This document shows, one piece after another, positions 33,915-47,470 of a stretch of 64,000 nt of DNA (within the stretch, counting starts at the first letter, position 1; each line of letters begins with the position of its first letter). The translations under genes were made by a program, and so were the position numbers. The notes under the pieces were generated by a model, which saw nothing but the letters and a program-made list of their open reading frames with translations, had not been told where the DNA came from and did not search any database. The DNA is from Plasmopara viticola (lineage: Eukaryota > Oomycota > Peronosporomycetes > Peronosporales > Peronosporaceae), in NCBI GenBank assembly GCA_001695595.3, contig MBPM02000062.1, positions 310,001 through 374,000 on the forward strand. Reading direction: 5' to 3'.

Positions 33915-36900
33915 TTCAATATATTTAATACATTATGTCAAAAGTCAGCCACGTGGTGCGCGTATTCTGCAGTCGGCACCGTGCTCAGGCAAGACTAAGA
34001 CCGTCCTGTTCCCAATACCGGCGCCTATTGTTGCGCTATCGTGGACAAAAAGTGATAGCCGACGACACTGCTCGAAAGAAAGAAGCACTCCATCTTTCGA
34101 GCTAGCGCGACAAGACTGCTACAATTTGGGATCGGTAGCTGTGGTGTGCTCCGGTTGACAGGATGTCAGGCAGTAGCGAGTTGTTGGCATGCTTTGCAGT
34201 AGCTTGATTTGCGGTCAGGTTTTGGCGTAAATATTTTGCATTAGGTGATAGTTGCCCATCAAAGACCTTTTACTGATATTAATAAAATGAAGTGGTTGTG
34301 CCAGTATGGCTAAATGAATGAGTAAGTATTTCGTGTGCTGGAACAAATTCTGCAAATAATTTATCAAACGTTGCAGAAGGCCATCGTTATTGTAGATTGA
34401 TACAACTCTTCCTTTCTTGCTAGCGCAACAATGTTGGAAATCCGCTCTTTTAGGGTCTTCGCGATGTCACGAGATGCTTTAGTTACAAAAGTGCGGAGAT
34501 TGCTGTCCGTGGTCGGTGTCGAGCTCGTTTTCCTAGTGCTAGAGACTTCAGTGCTCGCGATCAGTACGACCGTGATCGTCTAGATGAGTTGATTGAGACG
34601 CATTGTTCATGCAGAGAGAGAGGAAGAGCGCGATGCAGTGAAATGGGCCGTTGTAGATACTTTGCTCTATGCTAGCTGTTTAGGCACATATCCACAGATA
34701 TGGCAGTCGGTCGGAGAAATGTAAAATTACTGTACGTTCTATTGTTTACTGTTATCTCGGCAACCTTCGCTGGTATCCAAATCAGAGCAAATGCGAGTAT
34801 GGATTATCTGACAAAATCACAAACTGTATGTTGTGCATGCCATTAGCATAGCACGATTTGGGAGACATGTACGGTGTGTAATATCTTGTGTCAGCCGACG
34901 TACGAAAAGCGAACTGCGAGAGCTACAGATACAGAAGAACGCTGCGGACCTACTTTTCCAAGTGACAGCATGCGGATTAACACTTAATCAAGTTGAACGA
35001 TGACTTACTCAGGGTAAGTGTATTTATATGACGGCGCCCTGCTTTTTCAACATTGGCTCTACAAATGTCAACCCATAGTAATGCACTGGCTTTCTAAGGA
35101 TTAATATTCAATAAACGTAGTCTACGCATACTTGTAGTCGCGAAAATCACGCTATAGCCGTATGGTATGATTCCATTTCATGTCCTTACGAGGAAAAATT
35201 GCAACGCAAAAACGCGAAAAAGATATGGAATGCAACAAACGCACACTCTTCTAAGTAAAAGTGTGTATTTTGACGATGCTCGAAGAGACATAATGCGGAC
35301 ATAAACATAATTCATGTGGGATCTCAGCGGTCTCTAACACTTGAGATTGTAAAGTTTAGGTTAAAAACTCAATTTCAAGTACTCTGGATGTCAACTATTT
35401 CTATAAAGTGATGTACAACAAAAAGATCACAATCCCCTACTTCTCTTTCATTTCTTATATAATAATTTACCGATTGATTAATGGATATGGTAAGGGCGTG
35501 TCTGGCCTCTATTTATGCAATTAATTGGTTACTGCTTACAGCTTATACACAAATATACGAGATTGTTGGCATATACAATGGCAACTTTATCATGATATTT
35601 TGTGTGATGCGTTGATTGTACTGCTAGATCTTCGGGGTGTATAGTGAACACTTGATATGACAGCTAGACCTTTTGTAGCTGAGACGCTGTCATCCTTTCT
35701 CCTTGACGAGCAAGGCAGCTTTGTCTTATTAACAAGCCTAGACACTCACCCTCAGCTTTAAAAGCAATGATATTTGCAAAAAATCTTGTAGACTACAAAT
35801 TTTTCCGATTTAAATAAATGACGATAAAAATAATTCAGGTGACGTTGCGCACAAGAACGAGCAAAGAGATATAGGATATCCTGGTGAACAACGGTTCACA
35901 AAGCGATCTTGAGTGTGCAATACATTGCAGTATTTGTGTAATGCAATATTATTTTTTTCGTTCTACCTATCTTTTTGTCCATGCACTAAATTTAACTCTG
36001 TAAATTAAACGGACGATGTCCATTTCGGTATCCTTCAAGTTTCCGAGCCTAAGTAACACTGACCCGGTGCCTGTCGTGCTGCCATTAATTTGGAATCACA
36101 AAAGCTCGGCTTTAAGTCGTGGCTCCTTACGTTCTTTCCTGATTAGAGTTTATCGACATCTAATGGGAAAGAAGTGAGTGTAATACATCACACTACGATT
36201 TTTCTACGAAGTGTCGGTTTCGTCATAGCAATGATCAAATAGGCAATGTAGAAGGCTGCCAGTCGGTCGGAATATTCCGAAGTAATTATGTCAAATTTAA
36301 AGAAAATTGGTTATGCCTTGGAAGATCCATCAGCACCAAAAACATTCTCTGCATCTTAATCTTGTTCTTTTCTGTCCGGTGATCCACAAATGTCTTCAAC
36401 TTCGAGCGATTAATACGGCGTTCGGTTTGGCTCGATAATGCCGTTATAAGTGACAGTGTTATCGCAATAACCTTTTGGTGTGGGTGTACGTCTGTGAAGG
36501 TGTTGGATTTGACGTCAGACTAATCGGTCATGCGAAAGATCTCGCCCGTCAGTTTTGGAAATAATACGGAGTACGATCCGATTTAAAATGCAATGCTACC
36601 AACAATTTTGATCAGAACTCAAAAATGAATTTAGAGACGACGGGTGGCCCATTCGCCAAATTCACTGATGCGGGCTATACACGCTTGACACCGCACGCCT
36701 ATGATAGTCGCTATTCTAAGAGGGGTCTAGCTACGATCTACAAAACAGGTCTGATGGGGAAGTATCTCGGCCGACACAGGCCGCGGTGCCGATTGGTATG
36801 TTCATCTGCTTCGCGCACCACAAGGGCTTTTTTAAGGTCACTTATCGTGTTGTACCTAAATAAAACTACATATTAAAGGGAAAGTGTCCATACGCGACCT

Positions 36901-37500
36901 TACGGCGACTCTATGTGTTCTTTTGGCGCTGAAAGAAAGTACGCTACTGAACGCCGTAAAGAGCCAGAAGTCAAAGGTAGTCTGTACTGGGCTTGGGTGA
37001 ACTCGTAGATACATCTCAGTACTGTCACCATAACGATCCATTTACAAAACCTCTTCTAGGAGTGGGTGAACTTAAGAAAACAAAACTCCAAATTTTGTTG
37101 TCTCGGACAAGGTATATACGCATGTAAACAAGGAGACCAGATTATTCGCTTGGTGAGTCGGAGACTTCTTGTCTTCGAGATGCCTCGGCTTCGGCATAAT
37201 CGAGAGAAAGGCGCTTGGCGCGTAAGTCTTGTAGGTCCCACCATATATAACGTGCTGATAAAATACCATGGCTTACATACAAATCTCAAACTTTTTTGGA
37301 TTCCAGAGTGTAACGATCCACGGGTAGTCGTGCTCGAGTCGTTACACCGAATATCACGAATTCTATATAGTATGTCAACCACACCTCTTCATAATAGTCA
37401 TCTAGATCTCTATGAAGCATCTTAATCACGCCACTTCACCATTGTCATCTGGTGACTATAAGAGCACAGTCACTGCAAACACACATCACACGAAAGTTTT
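33915..37500 (-). repeat. giant inverted repeat, right arm
   Basis: Mirror of 28,740-32,600, with the same order of landmarks reversed. It carries broken copies of the effector-like gene and of the two unknown ORFs of the left arm. It is slightly shorter than the left arm because of indels. The outer end is fuzzy (weak similarity up to about 37,510). Confidence 0.75.
34330..34603 (-). pseudogene. mirror copy of the RXLR-like effector, dead
   Basis: Begins with ATG at 34603 and the same first codons as the left-arm gene, but has a TAG at codon 8. After that the frame still resembles the intact copy: signal-like stretch, SSTPTTDSNLR segment, and then KER where the other copy has EER. The core promoter upstream is degraded. 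The 3' part diverges around 34,440. It shows that the effector was duplicated by the inversion and then lost on this side. Confidence 0.65.
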
Positions 37501-39149
37501 TTCGTCAACGCGGCCTATGAGTACCAAAAAAACTGTTCTCTGTTTAGTCTTACATCTTCTTCATGACAAGATACAACCCCTGTGTGACTAAGTTTTCGCT
37601 AGAGATTGCTTGAGGAGTGGATAGCTCTCGGTATGGGGCGAGCGCGGACTTTTGACGTGAGATGGACTTCTCTTAGCCATGTAATCTATGGGCTTTGCAG
37701 TCGAATCGCTCTATCTGCGTCTCAATCAAGGCCCCCAAACTGCGTCGTGGAGTCACATACCTTCATATAAACCTCGTGGCTTGGCTGACTGCATAAAGCA
37801 CACCGACTTATGGGTGTACGGACCCTCCACCACATCAATGAACCACTATTAGCCACTTATGTTCACCCTTGCTTGCCTAACCAACAACGTTGAGTGCAAG
37901 GACAATGCTTCAAATAGATGCTGGGGGGCCCTCAGGACCCACATGAGGCTCGGGGTAGTGTACTTTCGAATCACCTCTTGGACAAACAAAGTGAGAATTC
38001 TTCGCCCGCGCTTGTTCCTTTTGCTTATGCTTCGCAAATGCAATCGTAATCCTTTCCTGCTTACAACATTTGGCCATATTTTTGCAAAGTCGGATAACTG
38101 TTTCTGTAAGTAAACTCGTCTTAAGCAAGATAAACGGGAGAAAAAGTTTTTTCTAGCCTTCCTTAAACTTGGGACTCCAAGGAAGTAAAAGGTATCTCAG
38201 CCCGACTATATAAAAAGTATGTAAGATCCGTAGATGTGTTAACCGCACCGCTAAGTGCAGACTCAACCATAGATAGCTTATTGAACCACGATTGTAACAC
38301 CTCAGCGCACATATTGCGCAGTAATTTATTTAGCTCTTAGATGGCTCTTCACGCCCGAATTTTTGTCAATAAATATTCAACTGTATGCTATAGCGAGTGA
38401 ATCTCTATTGTTGTATCAGCCTTTGCCAAAATCAAGCAGTAAATTGTGGGTTCCTAATCGACACCATTATGTCAAGAACGCCAGGTTATTAAAATATCAT
38501 ATACAGAAAAGCCTTGTATATTCGCCTATAAATTAGCTAAAGTAGGAGTAAATCGCAAAAGCAGCGCACGAACACCATTATGCTCGTATTGATATTAATC
38601 TTTAGCAAGCCAACGTCAAATTTGGAGGCTTACGAAAAATCAACAGTCCACAAGCCGCGGGTTTGACCCTCTCGCAGTGACCACGTACTTGTCCACCCTC
38701 ATGTCCACCAATAGTTCGCAAAGATTGAGTATACGCTTTTTTTTTGCTCGAATGACCGCTAATTGAAGCGTCATATATCCTCCTAAGTATATTTCACTTC
38801 AGGTCTTCGTCAACCGTATAACGCCTCGCGCGAGATATGCTGACTTTTTCCTACAGATGTGGCGCCTCAGCGCAATATAAATTTTAGCATAGTGGTGCCT
38901 TTGCTTTTTAAAGACTGTTACGGCGTTTGACAAAATACAGTGGGTAGCCACGGGTTCGGTGTAGCTTGTCCAAGCGGTCGTGACATCAAAATACCGTATT
39001 CATAATAAGCATTGCTATTTGCTCTCTATCTAAACTGGCTCGAACAGGTGCCAAATATACCAATTGATCAAGCGACACACGAACACCACAATGCCCGTGC
39101 TGCATTTGTAAAATAGTTCCAACAGTTCTTCAGTATTGGCTTGGAGCTG
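37501..39149. other. no gene seen, decayed sequence
   Basis: Short ORFs on both strands without recognisable products. Some short blocks repeat inside (CACGAACACCA near 38,570 and 39,080). The last ~65 bp before 39,185 resemble the right end of repeat part X near 26,030-26,090. Confidence 0.4.
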
Positions 39150-42100
39150 ATATGTGATCCTCGAGCTTGACCTCTGCCAAAATTTAGCAATATGTAATTT
39201 GACTTCGCCTCGTTTCACCTCATCACGAACGTGAAGATGACATGCCCTTCATACTCGGTCATTCATTCGTACATGATGGGTCTTATATTTGCTTTCAAGG
39301 CCGGTAAATCATTGATTTGGCCCAAGTGACCGCCACTTTGAGCATCATGTGCCTGCAGAAGTATATCGTCGATCAAGTCTTTGCTGTTGGAGACAGCGAC
39401 ATGGTCTGATCCTTCCTGTGCCTCCTGTACACTTATAGCAATGCAGGTCCAATCACTACCCAGACGTTAGCCGTCCGCCTTCGTACCTTAGTTCTCGTTG
39501 AAGAATTGAATCGAATGCCCGAAATTAGCATAAATTGTAGAATGCTTGACAATTCTGTTTGTCTATAGTGCTATCAACTCTGCTATGATGGGTTGATTTT
39601 GCGCGAAGGCGCCTCAGCAACCGAGATAACTAGCTAAGATTTCATTGCGAAAAGCAAATTATGTGAGCAGTTTCAACAGGTTGCCATTCTTTGGGATAAG
39701 CGGAGTTTATTATCAGTCTCTTTTCTTACAAGAACCAAATTAAAGTAAATTGCATGCATTTGGATTGCTGGCTTACGCGTACGTGTAGGCAATTTTGTAG
39801 AAGCTAACGATTTTCTTAGTCGTCATGACCCTAACACTTGTATCCGGAACTCACAGCATTGCTCCAGATAGGATTGTTTCCTACCGTGATTTCGACAAAA
39901 TTCAATGCGGCAAACGCCGATATCGTGGCCGGCACTGTTGAGAATGGGCTACGAAACTCTTGAGCCGACCAGTCTCCTTTTGAACGTCTTTGGATACATA
40001 TGTCGTCAAATATACTCGGGCAAAAGTCTGAATTGGTTAAAACAATTGCGTAACCAGACAATAAAGGGGCGCTGGAGCGCTAATAGTCATTGTGGTTTTA
40101 TAATCACTCGATGCATATCGCTTGGCAAACCAACTGCCGTAAGAGCTACAACCGACACATCCAATTGGACTAGATAGTATTCACATGTCGATCCAGTGAG
40201 AAGTATATAGTATGCCCGAACATGCTATTATGCAGACACAATTACCCTTGAAATGGGTGCTTGTGCACGTACTGTTGCACTATTTAGCGTAAAATAAGCA
40301 TGAACTGGTCGTCACACCCTGTTTAATACTCAAACATATGAGATTTCGACTTCCGCACTATGCTATCATCGAAAAATTTGTGAAGTAGGTGTCAATGGGC
40401 TTACATTGCTCGAGTGGTGGTGGTCATTACATCACTTAGTGCCTAGGACAAGAGCACTCTCCAGCCTTGCTCAAATATCCAATAAAAGTTTTGATGTCGG
40501 GTCCCTGGACACCACATCCGAGGACTTTCTTGATAAGGAATCTATCCACCCTTCTGGATCTCAGAATAAATACTCAGCGTACAGAATCTATAAGGCTGAT
40601 CCAAGGCATCTCAGTCGGAAACTAAACATGTTTATCGATCCCCAAAGGCTGAAATGGACACACAACGTCTACAGTTGGGAAGATGATAGCACCTTCGATA
40701 CCTCCTATACTTATCTCGAGCGTGTACATGCCTAGGCAGACTATCAAAGAGCCATAAGCACAACATAAGCATTTATTTTCTGCGAGCATTCCTCGCCTTC
40801 CACTCATATGTTGCTTTTCTAGCCACGGCATAGCCAGAATTAGGTCGCGATCCTTCTAGTCAAGAACAAAAATGACTATGGAGTGTCAATATTCTAGTCT
40901 CTAGTCCGATGTATGAGCTAGGGTAGGTAAGGTTGAATCCAGTAAGAAGCACTTTTGTCAGAGCCTAGACATCAACACCCGGGTCTACTTCGACCATAGG
41001 GACGTCTAGCTCCGTAGACCAACCTGAGTTATTTTTGCTGCTTCTCTCAAAGCATACGTCAGCATATTCTGCCTTCTATCGAAGGAGGTTGCCGTCCCTG
41101 TCTCTATAAACAGGTTACAAACGGGCACAGCTCAAGCAAAACCCTTCTGCGTACCTCAGGCAAGTTTTGAAATGGCCACGGAAATGAAATTATGTACCGA
41201 GCTCAACTTTTGACCGACATATCTAGGAGAGGTCTTACACAGCCAGGGCCCATCAAGTTGTCTGGTCTCTGCAAAATTTATTTATGCTAATTTAATAGGG
41301 ATTGGGTTCCGAGGTGCTGAACAACAAATGGACACCCGGGCGATGCTGCGTCTATGGTGAACCCCCTCAATCTACGGTCGGAGCTGTCTCCTGCATCAAG
41401 TGTGCTCTGATTCAATGAGTTAAAATGTCTTGCCCGCTTTACGACAACAATTTTCGGACGTAAATCGGCTGAACGGGAACAAACTGAGCTCTATTGGGCC
41501 TGAACAAGGTATAACAAAGACTAAAGAGCTATGTGCTTTAACGTGCGTGCGTATCTGACATGTCGCAACCAGGAAACGAAACTATCTACCCACAAATAGT
41601 TCTTATCTCCCCAAGGGCATTATGTCCCAGTATTCTTATACACGTATACCTTGTGTTGGTCTTCAACGGGTTTCACTAGTAAAAATGTGCACCATAGATG
41701 CAGCATCGACCAGGTGTCCATTTGTTGTCCAGCATTGATGTTTCGTAAGCCCTTCCGAATTCTTAATGATTTTCCTACCTCGTTTGACGGGTATGTGAAA
41801 TATCCTACTTGTCCTTGGCAACTATCGCTTTTATGGTCAGAGAATAATCACCTCTCGATATCTTCACTTGCACGCAGTAATTGAGTTGCCTGCCCACGTC
41901 AACCTTGCAATAGTTCGCGTTTTGAAAATGCTATCAAGCTTCATTTGTACTGAGCCTGCTTAATGCCCCCCATGCTGTACTTTTAAAGCCTGATTTTTAC
42001 TGTATTTTATTTTTGGGCTTAAACACTCATTATTTTTTATCTACTTCAAAGTACGTTCGTCTGTAGCACCCCCAAGAATTTCTGCGGGTGAGACCGCAAT

Positions 42101-45100
42101 TTGGTCGCCACGATCATGTGTACGATCTGATCACCAACCATTATAGATCGGTGCTTTGCAAGCCAAATCGAAGTTTAAATTTTTTTTGATAAAAAAGTTG
42201 ATTCTAAATCTGTTAAATTTCAAATAATGCTTTTAATACTTGAACTATCAATTGTTGTTAAGGTTTGGTCTGCATGATCCACTTTCGAGGTCAGTGCCAA
42301 ACTAGTTTGCTGCACTTATTTGTGTGCTGACGCTTCAATTTCATTTTCACATGTACAAGCTTATGCATAGCAAGACCCTCTACTAAATTGCGGCACGTTT
42401 GTGAAGCAAATATTGCACTTACTCCTGCCGCTCGATTTGCTGACAACTAAGCTGGAATCATCCCCATTTCCCTCAACAGCACGCCACTTTCCATGAGCGA
42501 ATTATGGCAGCGCAAATAAACGTCAACTAATAGGAGATTATATCTTTAAGTCATTTACACTAGTCTTACCATAGATGTACCCCAAGTAATAGTAAGAGGG
42601 CTAAGTCGTTTGAATCAAGCGACGCCGATGTGATATGTACATTCTTTTGCGGAGTGGTACTTGCTGCAATCACCCACAAATTTTTGTTTTCGTCTTTGAT
42701 ACACTCCACGACCATTCTCGTTATGAACGAAAAATGAATCTGTTCTCAAAAGGGTCCTTAACGTTCAGTAAAAGCACATAAAAGACTTTATCAGCTATTC
42801 ATCCAGCCATAAACTCTGATATCTTAAGCAATTTAAACTCGGTGACGCGGATACCTCCGGATTGAAGCGTAATGCCGTAACATCAGCCACTTGATCTGTC
42901 AATTATCCCCTCGGAAAACGTTTTTTTGTCGACTACGGGATCGTCCGTGAATCTCAAAAGACCCATTGCAGCGCTGATCTCTTCTTGCAGAGCTGTGCTA
43001 CTCACTCCTGAAATCGTGCTTTTACCTCGTCTACTTTATTTTGGTAACTCGCTCGTAATACTTTGCTACTGCAGTGTGCGGGGGTGCCATGGTACCTACC
43101 TGTGGTACTAAGCTATACAGATTTCGTATGTAATATTTAGCGTGGTGCTGCCAGTGGAGCTTGGTTTTTTTTCTAATGAATTACCCATCGAAGTCCTCAC
43201 GTCTATTTTCAAGTTTTCTAGTATCTTTGATATCTTCTAGATTTATCTCGGTTACTTTCTAATCATGACACTTCCTTTTGAAAAAGTTGTACACATACGA
43301 GGAGTGAAGGCATGACTCAAGAAAGTACTGTTGCGCGGATCTGGGCGACTGACATTTTTAGCCTTGCCTCGCCAAAAGTGCCAGTGCCGGTGGGCTGTAC
43401 TCATGGCATGCCCAGAAACGATCTCGTGTCACCGCTTTCCCCAACATTTTTAATTAGGTCTATTCTCGTCATAGGTAGGCCTAGGACCGTTTTTTTAAAA
43501 GTCAAACCAATACTGACTTGTGTATGCCTCTTTCTCTTATTGCATCCCTCGCCCTATTCTAGTTGACTGCAAGCGTTTATTGCGGGTAAATGTCTCGATA
43601 CATCAGTGGCGACCATGTTTCAAAATATTTTCTGATAATCGAACAAACTTACACGTACAATTAGCAATTCTCCGTTGCTTCTTCGCCTTCGAAAGATGTT
43701 ACGCTCTCAGGATCGAAACTTTCATGAGCTACCACTCTTTACGGGGTCTGAGTCTGTAATCAGTGAGGCAGCTTATATGATTGGGGTTTTCCATGGCACG
43801 ACACTCATCAGCGGCTTTTAAAGCCCTTAAGCAAAAAGAAGTGCCACTTCTTTGGTATAAGAACGTTTCATGTGCCGACACGATAGCATCGGAGGCTCTT
43901 TACCCGATAGGGTTTAAAGCTCCCAAATAAGTACCCACGGACATCTCTACCCTTTCATCCTGTAGACTAAAGAGCTGCCGATCGCGGCATTCCGAAACAG
44001 TAAACATGTTTGTAGTTGTAGTGCATCTGAACGGTAATTTGGATCGAATCGCCCATTGTCGCTATCAGCACACGAAAATAATGGGTGCAAGACAGGTCTA
44101 CCCTTTGACCATCCATGTACACAATCATCTAAGCTTGGTGGCCCGGTAATGGAGGTCGCCATGTTCATCAGCTCATAAATAGAAGCCTTTTCATTGCCTA
44201 CAAAGAAATAGCGCGACGGCTTTTGACGCTTAAATTTCGCCGATAGAAATGTGATTTTCGACCATTTTATATGTTCTCACATTACTTTTGCCGTCGGATT
44301 ACTGTCTAGCTTTTAACTCCGCCTCCTAAGAAAGAGGGTGCCACTGCAAAGAGCATTCAACTATATATGGTCTTGCCACTTCTGTGACCATTTTGACCTC
44401 CAACGTTAAAAACAAAGAAGTAAAATCTTCTTCCCTCCAAAGTCGGAAAAACTAAGTTTTACTGGTTTGAACTACGCATAAGACGCTACCACTCGGGCAC
44501 CTAAGCCTCTGTTGACTTGGTCGTGGAGCCTCTATATTTTCATTCAGGATCCGAACGTGAATATCTGGATGTTGCACGAAAACTTCGGTGACGAGGCTTT
44601 TTAGACTATAACCATGAAAAACGCGGTAAAATTAGTTTTGCCGAGTGCAGCTCGTCATGCAGCCTCTTATTCTGGTTAATACCCCCAGCAAACACGTGAA
44701 CCACTACACATTGAACGAAATCCACACCGAAGGGAGTGACGTCAGACAGACCCAACCAGGGATGCCTATAGAAAAGGCAAATCTCTCCAGTAGCACAATC
44801 TGTGCGTCCGATAGTCTTGAAAATGAAAATTTATTTATTTTGAAGCCTTTTCAAGACTTCATAAGAACAGTACATTCAAAGAGGAGCTTGTCACATAGCA
44901 TCATGTACAAAAATAGCGTGTATGAAAATCTGATTTTTTTGGTGAAGAATTGCTCACAAATCTTGATGCCAAAGGATCAGCGTGGGCAACAAAATGAACT
45001 TTAACGATTGATTTATGTGATACAATATTTGTGTTTCATTCAGCCTTTAATTTTACTTAAGCGAATAAATTTTGTACAGCAAGTGTAGACGGGGCTTTCA

Positions 45101-47470
45101 ATCTTTCAGATCTATTCCGGTATTCTCATTATTATCATCTTCGAGATCAATAGCGGCGTCGTAACCATAATAAGTTTGTCGGCTGGGCGTCACTAGCCAA
45201 CCACCATTATTTTAATGCTATGCTTTAAGAAGAAAAAAATGGTGTACATAAAAGGTCAACTGATATAACGTCACTACCCGATTGCTGTCGTGATCTTGCA
45301 AGGCTGATAACATTCCTTGCCTGTTATGATTTTGACTCTTGCAGAGCCGATGCCATAATTCGATTAGTATATAATGCTGCAGCAGAAGTGGGTACCACTG
45401 CTTTTTCAAGCAAAGACTACTAAATACAACCTTAACGACATGTCGAAAGTTTATAATGTAGCCGACTTTTGCACGTCTGTCGTATGCACACCAGTGTGAC
45501 TCGGTGGATCCCTCGCTTTTTATATGAAAGGCTTAGCGAAGCCTGGGACGAGATGAGCTGCTGGAAGAAAAGAAATCCATGTGGACTGCGTATATGTACT
45601 GTCGCATTAGACGGATCGCAAGCCCCATCAATACTGAATACCCTCCCAATTAATCCCAAACTTGGCTTGCAATGATTTTCAGCATTTGAGACGTTCACAA
45701 AAGTAAAAAACATTTTAAGTGTTTGTGAGGAGCACATTGCGATGTTTCATGCCGAGGGACCTATCTGCTCACTACTTTTTACAAAATTTTTTAGAATTTT
45801 AAGTCAAAGCATAACCTTTTTTAGGCTGTCATAGCCGCTATCTACACATATACTAGCAAGAGCTAGAAACAAGAAGAGTGAGAAAATTATGGTAGTGTAG
45901 TTGCGTAGCACATGTCTCTCTTGGCTACACATGAAAGTAAAATATGATGCGAGTTGCTGTGCAAGCTATATACGAAGGGCTAACGCGACCATTCTTCACT
46001 TTATCGCGAAGATACTCTCGAGACTTAATTGGGTTTTAGTGTTTTAATTTGTGTGCCACCGTATCGTATCGCCCCTCCATGTATCGGACCAATACATGAT
46101 GCCGTGCTTTTCTGTTAAAAGCTGGCCTATCGGAACAACATTTTCAAGGAAAGAAAGTCCCATTGCGCGACAAGCTGACTATATCTACATAGTAAAGTAT
46201 TTCGAGAAGAGCGCTCTCCTTTCTGCTATTAGATATAATTCGAGTGCTGGTGGAAAGAAATGCAACAAACTTCACATAAAGCCAAGCTTTTTGGTAAAAT
46301 CTGGCTATTTGCTGAAAAAAGCCTCAAAAACGGGTGGATTTTACTACTCGAAGGACACTCCGTACCAGTTTGCAAGCTAAGGTATAGCCCTTTTTGAGAA
46401 ATGTTGGGACGATCGACAATTCTTAAAGCTGCAATCGATTGCGCGCGTCAGCCCGCTTAAGACTGAAGAAAGTGAGTGGTCGCTCAACTATACATCGTAC
46501 ATCTTTCTGCATACCTCTTTTTTTGGTGCTGTGCGACTGGTAGAAGGTGTAGTAAATCCCATTTTCAGGCGCGTAGATCGACCACCTTAGTTTTACCAAG
46601 GTTTTGGGACGAAGATTATTCATTTTTCGACATCTGTCGCATATGCAGTTTGCACTACTCGAAAATTTGTCGGAATTTATGGGCCCAAGAATGAAGCTGG
46701 ACTTGAGATCTCCTAGCTATCAAGCAGTTAGAACTTCTACTACGTCCAAGCTTGATCAGTAAAGGCTATGCTTTAGAGATCAGGCAGTACAGGTTTAGGT
46801 AACCTGTTTGTAGCGTCTCCTGTGGTTTTCCTAAAAGCTTCCACTTTTAAAGAAGGAAAATAAATAGCTTTTTGGTCTTTTTAATTAAAAGATTAAATTC
46901 GACCACTTAGGCAATTTTAGTCACAAATGATCAGGTGTGCGTAGTGTTCGCACTGTTTTACATGGTGAGCCAGGCTAAACGCTGGATACTCACCTGTAAA
47001 ATTTACTCGTGACACCAAATCATCAGAGTCTATTGCATCCTAACAGCATCTAACCGTTGCTGGAAGCAACTCTTTTTACAGTTTCAGCCATCGCTTAATC
47101 GTTCTCGCCTGCAAGCTAATTGAAATTAAGTTCATACATATCTATCAAAAATATGTGAGCTGGCGGTTTCCTTATGGGGGCATTAAGTCAAAGTGATAGA
47201 CTTATAGATGGCCTAAGAAGAGGACCGCCTCAAGCTCATTTCTTCGAGGTGCAGAAACTAACAATGAAAGAGGTGATTTGGATCGCCCTCCAGCAGGAAA
47301 ACAACCGCATACAAAATCGCACGTCTAAAATGCTACGGATGCTAGACGAAACTTTGTCCTCAGAACTTAAGTAAGCGTGTCCAGTCCAATGGACATACAC
47401 TTTGCCGAGGATCGCTGGTCTAAGCCTCAATTTAATAGCGAGGAATGCGCCGCCACCAATATATGTAAGT
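39150..47470 (+). repeat. ~8 kb unclassified repeat, copy B (Y then X)
   Basis: Part Y (39,185-41,085) followed directly by part X (41,115-47,470), each in the same orientation as in copy A but in swapped order. Just left of Y, ~65 bp match the X/Y junction of copy A, so this copy seems to keep a short end of another X. There is an extra AT-rich ~75 bp insertion near 42,175-42,260. A 119-codon plus-strand ORF (44,645-45,004) matches a broken frame at 23,000-23,350 in copy A, so the repeat probably once coded for protein on this strand. The product is not recognised. Confidence 0.7.
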
